Source of the DNA: Cytophagales bacterium
GTDB taxonomy: Bacteria; Bacteroidota; Bacteroidia; Cytophagales; Cytophagaceae
Reading direction: 5' to 3'
Assembly: GCA_025360235.1 (NCBI GenBank)
Contig: JANYCO010000155.1
Coordinates: forward strand, 1-6,869
DNA: 6,869 nt
The notes under the pieces are model-generated. The model had not been told where the DNA came from. It saw only the letters and a list, made by a program, of their open reading frames with translations, and did not search any database. Each line of letters opens with the position of its first letter. The first letter of the stretch is position 1. Below are positions 1 to 6,157 of this stretch, in pieces. The position numbers were made by a program, and so were the translations under genes.

Positions 1-222
1 TGCTGCTGCATAGGGTACACCTGCTGCTGCTATGTCTCCCCCAATTGTAAGTGATGTTGGATTAAGAAACGCATGCACCAAATGGGTCATTTTTGCCCAT
101 TGCACATTCCCGGTTGGACTTGCATTTTGTACATATACAGCAATCCTTCTTTGAGAATATCCTTTTAGGGTAAAAAGTGAAATAAGTAAGATAGTGAGTA
201 AGAATTTGTATTTCGTTTTCAT
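1..222 (-). CDS. Secreted glycoside hydrolase family 18-like (chitinase-like) protein, N-terminal fragment
   Basis: The reading frame starts at an ATG at 222-220 and stays open for 74 codons to the left edge, so the C-terminus is missing. Residues 1-24 form a classic signal peptide: Lys at 2, 4 and 6, a hydrophobic stretch (FLLTILLISLFTL), and a GYSQ end typical of Bacteroidota exported proteins. The mature part opens with a beta strand (RRIAVYVQ, 25-32), followed by VQWAKMTHLVHAFLNP (40-55). This resembles the first strand and the 'KLTHINYAFANP' second strand of the family 18 TIM barrel, whose members hydrolyse chitin or related N-acetylglucosamine polymers. The catalytic DxxDxDxE motif would lie outside the window, so activity cannot be judged. 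No Shine-Dalgarno sequence precedes the start, as is normal in this phylum. It is divergent from the VWA gene, with 761 bases between them. The coding frame and signal peptide are well supported; the family assignment rests on about 30 residues and is moderate. It could instead be another secreted TIM-barrel protein. Confidence 0.6.
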   Translation of the reverse strand, partial: MKTKYKFLLTILLISLFTLKGYSQRRIAVYVQNASPTGNVQWAKMTHLVHAFLNPTSLTIGGDIAAAGVPYAAA

Positions 223-408
223 TTTTGGGTTAGTATATCTGTTTTGTCTATTTCTACTACTAATCGTTATTCTTAAACTTTCCTTTTTTAATCTGATAAT
301 AATTACAGGAATAGTTCAATTATTTTTTCTTTAAAGACTAACTGCTCGCTTTTTTGTCTTTATTCATTCACGTTCAAAATCAACGTCTTTTACATAATTT
401 ACAGTAAG

Positions 409-431
409 AAAAAGTCGAACCGGCTTTTTTT
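409..431 (+). terminator. Terminator-like hairpin with no evident upstream gene
   Basis: AAAAAGTCG (409-417), the loop AAC (418-420) and CGGCTTTTT (421-429) form a nine-pair stem with one G-U pair. Two more T residues follow, giving a run of seven T (425-431). This is the shape of a Rho-independent terminator reading rightward. On the minus strand the G-U pair becomes an A-C mismatch, so the leftward version is weaker. No plus-strand gene ends just before it. It could end an unannotated small or antisense RNA, insulate the VWA gene from read-in, or act in the leader of the minus-strand gene at 222. The three-base loop and short GC core make it a modest rather than a strong terminator. Confidence 0.4.
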
Positions 432-888
432 AATAATAAATGGAGAATTTTGTTATAAAGCTGAGCTAAATCACCAATAGGATATAGCACCTTGATTTAT
501 AAAAAATAGTGCGCTTTTAGTCCAAAAATGGGCTTTTGGTCATTGGTTGTATCATTTTGGTTACTTATCACAAAACGATCCCCGATTCTTTATAAAACCT
601 CTTTTTCCTCCACTCGTTTGAGGACAACAAATAACAAAAAAATATAAAATTGGCAGAGGAAGGAAGAAGCCATTTTATTCTTTCTCTAGTTAAATACTAA
701 CTACTAATCTCTATACTGTTACTTTTACATTATGCAAAGGCAAGACTTTGTTTATAGTATTAGTGAAATGGTATAATATAAAGAGGTAGAGTCACCAGCC
801 AATTTATCTTTCGTCTACCTTTTCTAAATAAAAAATCCTCCACTAACTCGATTTCTCACTTTTGTCCTCCATAATTTTTATCTATAGA

Positions 889-934
889 ATTCAGACGGTT
901 TTCCTCTAGTATTCAAACGGAATGTTTTTCTAGT
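889..934. repeat. Imperfect tandem repeat, two units of 22 and 24 bases
   Basis: Unit one (889-910) begins ATTCAGACGG and ends TCTAGT. Unit two (911-934) begins ATTCAAACGG and also ends TCTAGT. The middles are T-rich and differ by a two-base insertion. The units abut and end 49 bases before the VWA start codon, so they lie in its promoter or leader. A pair of spaced regulator sites is possible; so is a chance duplication in AT-rich DNA. Confidence 0.5.
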
Positions 935-983
935 ATTATATTAATAATCAAAAAATTAATTAAACCAATTAACGCCTACTGCT

Positions 984-2375
984 ATGAAAAATCTACTATT
1001 AAAACCCGGATTCTATATGAATTTAGTGCTCTTCGCTTCGATATTTTTTTGCAATACTCTTATTATATTTCCTACATCCGGCCAGGTTCCCGGCGATTTA
1101 TTAGGAACCTACAGTCCTGACGATACCACGATTAAATTTAACACTTCCCTCGACAATACTTATTTCTGTCCAAATAAGAAAGAAGTATACTTATATATAG
1201 ATCTCAAAGGTTGTAATCTTGGGAAAAGAGTCCCTTTAAATATTTCGGTTGTATTTGACAGAAGTGGCTCAATGGAAGGAGAGAGAATGCATTATGGAAG
1301 GATAGCGCTTGATTATTTGATCGATCATTTAGACGCCAAAGACAATCTGTCTATTGTTATTTACGATCATATAGCGGAGGTGTTACATGGTTCTGAACCG
1401 GTTGGTAATAGAACTGATCTCAAAAATAAATTGCATCATATTCATCCGCGTGGGGCTACCAATATAAGTGCTGGTCTTGAAATGGGTTATGAAGAAGTTA
1501 AATCAACTTTTGATAATAGTAAAATAAACAAAGTATTTCTATTGTCTGACGGGCACCCTAATGAAGGGATAACCGACCCATATCTGTTGGAAAGAATGGT
1601 GAAAGCGTGTAGTACAAAAAATAATATTTCCCTTACTACTTTTGGACTTGGTCATGAATTCAATGAAGTACTTATGCATGATATGGCTGAAGCTGGTGGT
1701 GGCCATTATTATTATATTGAAAATCCCGGAGATGCTTCTAAGGAAATAGGATCTGAAATACAAACACTTTTGTCCGTCGTGGCCAAGAACGCGAGTCTTT
1801 CTGTAGACTTTCCTTCTGACTATTTAGAATTATCAAGAGTATATGGACAATCCTATACAAAAACTGGTGGCACCGTTTTGATTGACCTTAAAGAGGTTCA
1901 TCCAAATGAAACGAATGGGATTCTTATGAAATTTACAGTGAAGCAACCGCTCAATACCGCTGTCGTTTTTAAAAGTTCTTTGGTGTACGATAATGTTATT
2001 TCAAATACCAGAATGCTTCAGAAAAAAATAAATGTCTTGAACGCTACAAACAATACGGATAGTTGTGATATAAAAACAGATGAATCCGTATTAGAAAAGA
2101 TAGTTTATTTTACCTCTAACGATTTGTTGGAATCCGCTATAAAGGATGTTGACAACAACAATATTCCAGCCGCTAAGGAAAAACTTAAAAAAGGTAAACA
2201 TATCATTTCTTCTAGTGCTCAGGGAGCTGGAGCTGGCATGCTTAGTAACCAATATAAAGCAATAAACGATTACGACAATCACCTTAATAATTGGGATAAA
2301 AAGAGTGAGCAAGATATCAAGAAATTACATAAAAGCACCCGACATCAAAATTATAAATTAAGAAAAATGAAATAA
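984..2375 (+). CDS. Exported von Willebrand factor A (VWA) domain protein, COG2304-like
   Basis: This is a 463-residue protein predicted to bind a divalent metal through a VWA domain and to mediate protein-protein contacts outside the cytoplasm. Residues 1-34 look like a signal peptide (Lys 2 and 7, hydrophobic 13-29, ending TSGQ). There is no lipobox, so it is not an obvious lipoprotein. The VWA domain spans about 86-265. Its MIDAS motif is complete: DRSGS gives Asp92, Ser94 and Ser96; GATN gives Thr159; LLSDG gives Asp189. The lead-in RVPLNISVVFDRSGSM and the later GLGHEFNE and GGGHYYYIENP stretches are typical of bacterial COG2304-type VWA proteins (YfbK-like). A beta-rich segment follows (about 268-350), then a helical hairpin (DLLESAIKDVDNN, 380-392, onward) and a Lys-rich tail. 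There is no T9SS tail and no C-terminal membrane segment, so the mature protein is probably periplasmic. The ATG at 984 is preferred over the one at 1017 because it keeps the basic n-region. No Shine-Dalgarno sequence is present. The gene stands alone and its partner is unknown. Confidence 0.9.
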   Translation: MKNLLLKPGFYMNLVLFASIFFCNTLIIFPTSGQVPGDLLGTYSPDDTTIKFNTSLDNTYFCPNKKEVYLYIDLKGCNLGKRVPLNISVVFDRSGSMEGERMHYGRIALDYLIDHLDAKDNLSIVIYDHIAEVLHGSEPVGNRTDLKNKLHHIHPRGATNISAGLEMGYEEVKSTFDNSKINKVFLLSDGHPNEGITDPYLLERMVKACSTKNNISLTTFGLGHEFNEVLMHDMAEAGGGHYYYIENPGDASKEIGSEIQTLLSVVAKNASLSVDFPSDYLELSRVYGQSYTKTGGTVLIDLKEVHPNETNGILMKFTVKQPLNTAVVFKSSLVYDNVISNTRMLQKKINVLNATNNTDSCDIKTDESVLEKIVYFTSNDLLESAIKDVDNNNIPAAKEKLKKGKHIISSSAQGAGAGMLSNQYKAINDYDNHLNNWDKKSEQDIKKLHKSTRHQNYKLRKMK

Positions 2376-2405
2376 AAAAAGCCCTCCTTTTACGAAGGGC
2401 TTTTT
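2376..2405. terminator. Bidirectional intrinsic terminator between convergent genes
   Basis: AAAAAGCCCT (2376-2385) and AGGGCTTTTT (2396-2405) are perfect reverse complements around a ten-base loop. A-tracts and T-tracts flank the GC core, so the hairpin works in both directions. It starts directly after the VWA stop codon (2373-2375) and lies 19 bases beyond the end of the convergent family 8 hydrolase gene at 2425, so it serves both transcripts. Confidence 0.92.
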
Positions 2406-2424
2406 GCGTAAAAAAAATCAAAAA

Positions 2425-5400
2425 TTAGTTTTTGACCAATCTAATAGTCTCTGAACTGCCATTAAAAGTAATTCGAACATAATAGATTCCGCTTTGAAGA
2501 GCGGAAATGTCGATGCTTCTTTCTGTACTATTCCCATTAAATGTGATTAGTGCTTTGCCATACATGTCAATCAATTCTACAGAAGAAAATTCTGAATTAG
2601 GATTTGCCGAACGAACGGTAACCAATGTATTGGCAGGATTTGGGAAAACACTTATTTTATCTGAAGGTTGGTACCCCTCGATATAGATCATATTGGAATA
2701 GTATTTTGTACCATCCATATCGTACTGCTCTAGTCTGTAGTAAGCACCTCCTAGTGGAACATTTCTGTCGTTGAAATTATATTCCACAAGAGCGCTTGAA
2801 TTTTTAGCAGCCTCTATTTTACAAATTGTTTCAAACGTTCCATCATTATTGACAGATCTTTGAATCAGAAAATAATTCGTGTTTTTTTCTGATGCTGTAG
2901 CCCATGACAATTTATTAAACGAAGAATACGCTTTACCATCAAAACTAATAAGCTGTATTGGCAATCCGGCAGGACAATTGCCAGAGCCTACGTATGCTAC
3001 AACAGGTATCTTAGCGCAGTTATTTACTGCTGATATAGTCCAATCATAAAAAGGGGAATAACGCTTGCTGTATACCGTAGCGTAAGGAATGGAAGCGGTA
3101 TTTGTAAGTCTTACCGTTGCTCCATCAATATCATCATAATAAGGATAGTTAATATTGGTAGGGTGTTGTTCCACCAGTAAATTTCCTCCTGTGTTTGGAG
3201 CAGCAGGAGCTAAGGTCAATCTATAAACCCCGGTGGTAACCCCATTAAAACCAACGTAAAATCTTACTCCATAAACCAATCCTGTATATGGGGCATAGGT
3301 GCCTGGAGCCGATGGTACCACTCGTATTGCTGGTCTTGCTGCTGTTGTACCTGTTCCCCAGGCACCTGCTACTATTGCAGTACCTGCAGAATTTCTCAAC
3401 TCAAAAACAGCAGTCTTCACGTTTGCCGGAGTTACAACATCTACTATAGGATTTCCATACAAACAATACCAAATGGTAACGGAGTCAATATTAATAGTTC
3501 TGGAAATGTCAAATGTTTGTTGGTATATCCCTCTTTCGTCCACTTCATAATCTGCCCCTGGCTCTGCCACCATAATAGCATTCATATTGGGAGAGGCACA
3601 AGTAGCCGGGAGAGGCCCTGTAGGTGCTGCTTTCCCAACACGACCATATTGTTTACCTTTGTCTTGCACATAATAGGTATAAGTACCAGGAGCTAAAGAA
3701 GCTGTTGTATAGGAGAGTCCGCCTGTTTGCGCAAGTGTGGTTCCATTGGTCAGATACCAATCGTATTGTGCAGGTGGTCCTAAGTTAGTTCCTGTTACAG
3801 AAAGAGTGACGGGACCATTGCCTGCTCCAAGGTAACAGGCATCTTGTGGTGAAGCAAGAGGAGATATTACAGTTACTGTATCCCATACCGAGGTACAGCC
3901 TGCCTTGGTTGCAGTAACTTTATACAATCCTGAACTTCTTACATTCGTTAAAGTACTGCTTACCTGACCTGACAATACAGCTAAGTTAGCATAGATGCCA
4001 GAACTTGTAAATTCCCATGTGAAGGTATATCCTGCCCCTGATATATTTGAATTAAGAGTAGTTGCTGTATTTGCGCAAAGCGTTTTTTTGAAGCCAAGAT
4101 CCGGGTAGATCGCACTCGCTGAAACGTAGATTGAATCTGTTAAGCTACAACCTCCCACTGTATCTACTTTTACTTTAAACCATCCTGGTGCAGCAGCAGG
4201 AGCTACAGAAAATGTATTTGCTGTTGAACTTGCAGCTCCCTGAGAAACATTGTTTTTAAACCATTGAAAAGTGCGGCATGGGCCAGCAGCAATTGTACAC
4301 GCTGCACCACCTACAACTGCTAAACCTGGGTTAAGACTAACGGTAGTTCCTCCACAAGTTGAAATAGAATCGGAAGCAAAAGTAGGCGCCTGACAACGGG
4401 GAGGACATGGTTTCCAAAAATTCCCAGTCATGGTAAACAATGAAACAACCCTTAATGTCATTCCAAAATATCCTGTACTTCCTGTAGCGGTACAGTTTAG
4501 TGTTTCTTTAATACTCTTAGTTCTTGTGTACATAAAATCAAGGGTGGCTTGATTTGTTGCGTTAGGAAGAACGCCCATCGTAGCAACACCCCACATAGAA
4601 GTGAATGTTGAATTAACTGCAGGCGACCCTATTACTGCACCTGCGCGCGTAACAGGTCCTACCAGGTTGTTTGGGGTAGTATAACCGGCTCCGACTCTGG
4701 AAACTACGTAATTCGATATTGGTTGCAGGAAATTAGTTCTTGGTAGGTTTGGTGAAGCTCCTTCTCCATTCCAAAGATAATCTACAGTAATTCTCCATGG
4801 AGAACGTATAGCATCAAAACCATGCTCATCACCTTGGGATGTACCGGCACCAGCGCATATACCTCCTGTTGGTAATGCTCCTGCAGGATCAGACCAATTG
4901 GCAACAAGTCCATAGGTACTGCCTCCACGGTTCGCATTTAAAAGAGGGTAAATCGTATTGTATACATTCGTCCAGAAACCAGCGGGAGCGGCTCCGTCAA
5001 ATGCCTGAAATAATTTTACATAGGCAGGAGCCTGATAGCTTGGGTTACGACAAGTTTGCGTAGCACTGGCACAACTTGCCATCCATCCGTCACCATTTGA
5101 AAGCTGATAATCTCCCGTTGCACAATCTACGGTTTGTCCGGGACCAGAAATTTCTCTTGCTCTTATTCTGCTGATTTGTAAAGTAGCTTGTGCGGCATAA
5201 TCATAAGGAGCAGTAGCAGTAGGCCATTGACATTCGGCTACAATTAAAGCCATTGCAACATCCAGGTCACCGTCTGTTGCTCCTCCGGTACCTACTACAG
5301 TTCCGGGGCTGGTACAAACAGATGCTCCTCCATTTCCAATTCTCCAGTTCATCAAATTATTTGCATCCAAATGAGCAAGGTAATAATTCCATAACCCATC

Positions 5401-5757
5401 GAAAAAGTTTTTGTCTGCTGCATATGCGGCCAACAACATTCCATAACCGATCCCTTCTGATACTGTTTCATTAGCATTGTCAAAACGCACACGCCATTGT
5501 GTAGCGCTGCATTGATAGGCATAACATAATTTCCACTCTACATAAGCATCATAAGCATCCTGAGATTTGCCATAAGCACCAACTGATGGTAAATTACTTG
5601 GGATTATACCAAAGGAATAGGGGTTTGCCGGAAATTGCTGAATCCTTGAGCCAAAAGGCCAGGTAGCTCCTGCAGGTGTGTTCACCTGACTAAAAGCCGT
5701 TGTTGAAGTCAAGACCAGCATTAGTATGCTTGCAAGGTAAGTAGTAAACTGTTTCAT
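2425..5757 (-). CDS. Secreted glycoside hydrolase family 8 enzyme with Ig-like modules and T9SS sorting tail
   Basis: Family 8 enzymes are inverting endo-hydrolases of cellulose, mixed glucans, chitosan or xylan; the exact substrate here is undetermined. Numbering is from the ATG at 5757 (1110 residues). A signal peptide covers 1-23 (MKQ, hydrophobic core, AFSQ end). The catalytic module is about 27-448. SEGIGYGM carries the likely proton donor Glu101; ATDGDLDVAMALIVAECQW (160-178) is the family signature with conserved Asp162 and Asp164; FDAIRSPWR places Asp315 where the catalytic base lies in many members. Nine Cys in this module (78, 83, 148, 176, 212, 229, 236, 301, 422) suggest disulfides. 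Then come Ig-like modules at about 455-547, 550-632 and 636-715, an unrecognised beta-rich module at 722-912, an FN3-like segment at 930-1027 (LSWATASEKNTNYF), and a type A T9SS sorting domain at 1032-1110 (FPNPAN, ALQSGIYYVRI). The protein should cross the outer membrane and be released or surface-attached. The ATG at 5781 adds eight residues (MEYQNKLT); 5757 is preferred because it gives a standard short basic n-region. It is transcribed alone. Confidence 0.93.
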   Translation of the reverse strand: MKQFTTYLASILMLVLTSTTAFSQVNTPAGATWPFGSRIQQFPANPYSFGIIPSNLPSVGAYGKSQDAYDAYVEWKLCYAYQCSATQWRVRFDNANETVSEGIGYGMLLAAYAADKNFFDGLWNYYLAHLDANNLMNWRIGNGGASVCTSPGTVVGTGGATDGDLDVAMALIVAECQWPTATAPYDYAAQATLQISRIRAREISGPGQTVDCATGDYQLSNGDGWMASCASATQTCRNPSYQAPAYVKLFQAFDGAAPAGFWTNVYNTIYPLLNANRGGSTYGLVANWSDPAGALPTGGICAGAGTSQGDEHGFDAIRSPWRITVDYLWNGEGASPNLPRTNFLQPISNYVVSRVGAGYTTPNNLVGPVTRAGAVIGSPAVNSTFTSMWGVATMGVLPNATNQATLDFMYTRTKSIKETLNCTATGSTGYFGMTLRVVSLFTMTGNFWKPCPPRCQAPTFASDSISTCGGTTVSLNPGLAVVGGAACTIAAGPCRTFQWFKNNVSQGAASSTANTFSVAPAAAPGWFKVKVDTVGGCSLTDSIYVSASAIYPDLGFKKTLCANTATTLNSNISGAGYTFTWEFTSSGIYANLAVLSGQVSSTLTNVRSSGLYKVTATKAGCTSVWDTVTVISPLASPQDACYLGAGNGPVTLSVTGTNLGPPAQYDWYLTNGTTLAQTGGLSYTTASLAPGTYTYYVQDKGKQYGRVGKAAPTGPLPATCASPNMNAIMVAEPGADYEVDERGIYQQTFDISRTINIDSVTIWYCLYGNPIVDVVTPANVKTAVFELRNSAGTAIVAGAWGTGTTAARPAIRVVPSAPGTYAPYTGLVYGVRFYVGFNGVTTGVYRLTLAPAAPNTGGNLLVEQHPTNINYPYYDDIDGATVRLTNTASIPYATVYSKRYSPFYDWTISAVNNCAKIPVVAYVGSGNCPAGLPIQLISFDGKAYSSFNKLSWATASEKNTNYFLIQRSVNNDGTFETICKIEAAKNSSALVEYNFNDRNVPLGGAYYRLEQYDMDGTKYYSNMIYIEGYQPSDKISVFPNPANTLVTVRSANPNSEFSSVELIDMYGKALITFNGNSTERSIDISALQSGIYYVRITFNGSSETIRLVKN

Positions 5758-5829
5758 AGTAAGTTTGTTTTGATATTCCATTGAATATAATTAATCGAAT
5801 AATTAATATGATTTTAAGGAATATTTAGT

Positions 5830-5860
5830 CAAATATAAGTTGATAATCTTTCATTCCCAA
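5830..5860 (-). promoter_or_regulatory. Bacteroidota-type promoter of the family 8 hydrolase gene
   Basis: Read on the minus strand, TTG (5860-5858) is followed by 20 bases and TATATTTG (5837-5830). This is an exact match to the TAnnTTTG -7 box, with the -33 TTG at near-ideal distance. Transcription would begin near 5822-5825, leaving a leader of roughly 65 bases to the ATG at 5757, or about 42 to the ATG at 5781. The match of both boxes and their spacing is seen directly; promoter activity is inferred. Confidence 0.65.
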
Positions 5861-5865
5861 TGAAA
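5849..5865. promoter_or_regulatory. Inverted repeat over the -33 element (possible operator)
   Basis: TTTCATT (5849-5855) and AATGAAA (5859-5865) are perfect inverted arms around CCC, and the repeat covers the -33 TTG of the hydrolase promoter. Its position suits a repressor or activator site. In DNA this AT-rich, a repeat of this size can arise by chance about once in a region of this length, so the call rests mainly on position. Confidence 0.3.
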
Positions 5866-5966
5866 ATCAAATAAAAATTTTGTATAAATAAATGAATATC
5901 AACGATTTATGACAATATCTATAGCTTATTGATACCAATTATAAGGGAATATCAAAAATAATTAGA

Positions 5967-5979
5967 ATTGATTATCAAT
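5967..5979. repeat. 13-base palindrome ATTGATTATCAAT
   Basis: The arms ATTGAT and ATCAAT are perfect reverse complements around a central T. Part of it (GATTATCAA, 5969-5977) is the reverse complement of TTGATAATC at 5840-5848, which lies in the spacer of the hydrolase promoter. A looser relative, ATTGATACCAAT, is at 5928-5939. Together they could be sites for one regulator between the divergent genes. Confidence 0.3.
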
Positions 5980-6090
5980 AGAATATAATTTATAAATTTT
6001 ATATTAATCACCATTGACTACCAAAGTGGTTGCGGATAGAAGGAAATTTTCTGATTTATTACAAATTGGCCTTCTATTAAAGCTCTTTTC

Positions 6091-6120
6091 TTGTAAATAA
6101 GGACTTAAATTATAATATTG
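6091..6120 (+). promoter_or_regulatory. Probable promoter of the carbon-nitrogen hydrolase gene
   Basis: TTG (6091-6093) is followed by 19 bases and TAATATTG (6113-6120). The -7 box matches TAnnTTTG at all but one of its fixed positions, and the spacing equals the Bacteroidota consensus. Transcription would start near 6127, about 30 bases before the ATG at 6158. The mismatch and AT-rich background keep this moderate. Confidence 0.45.
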
Positions 6121-6157
6121 AAGCTAAAACAATAAACCTTCCTTTTGAAACCAAAAA

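Larger units (their letters stand above)
223..983. other. Long AT-rich divergent intergenic region
   Basis: These 761 bases separate the divergent starts at 222 (minus) and 984 (plus) and should contain both promoters. I found no exact TAnnTTTG box with a TTG at the correct distance on either strand. The nearest for the VWA gene is TTG at 862-864, 20 bases, then TAGAATTC at 885-892, which matches only 6 of 8 positions. The region holds a terminator-like hairpin (409-431), an inverted repeat TAGTTA-N5-TAACTA (687-703) and an imperfect tandem repeat (889-934). The word TCCTCCACT occurs at 606-614 and 836-844. The longest ATG-started frame I noticed codes for 39 residues (528-647) and has no support as a gene. 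No tRNA or other structured RNA gene is evident. Confidence 0.7.
5758..6157. other. AT-rich divergent promoter region
   Basis: About 400 bases separate the family 8 hydrolase start (minus) from the carbon-nitrogen hydrolase start (plus). The region holds a good Bacteroidota promoter on the minus strand and a weaker one on the plus strand. Short repeated words include TTGATAATC (5840-5848) with its reverse complement (5969-5977), GAATATCAA (5894-5902 and 5947-5955) with its reverse complement TTGATATTC (5770-5778), and GAATATAATT (5783-5792 and 5981-5990). No RNA gene or additional coding frame is convincing. Confidence 0.7.

Noticed and set aside
1..33. GCTGCT/GCAGCA runs at the left edge, which look like a microsatellite
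   Set aside because: They encode two short Ala triplets in the family 18-like frame and are too short to be a repeat array.
528..647. A 39-codon plus-strand frame starting MGFWSLVVSFWLL, which could be a small membrane protein
   Set aside because: It has no promoter and no recognisable family, and frames of this length are expected by chance in an AT-rich gap.
748..777. A TTGTTT...TATAAT pair resembling an E. coli sigma-70 promoter, with an 18-base spacer
   Set aside because: The primary sigma factor of Bacteroidota reads a different consensus, and TATAAT-like words are common in this AT-rich DNA.
3299..3550. Plus-strand open frame of 83 codons inside the hydrolase gene
   Set aside because: It is antisense to a well-supported coding frame with clear domains, and its translation shows no family features.
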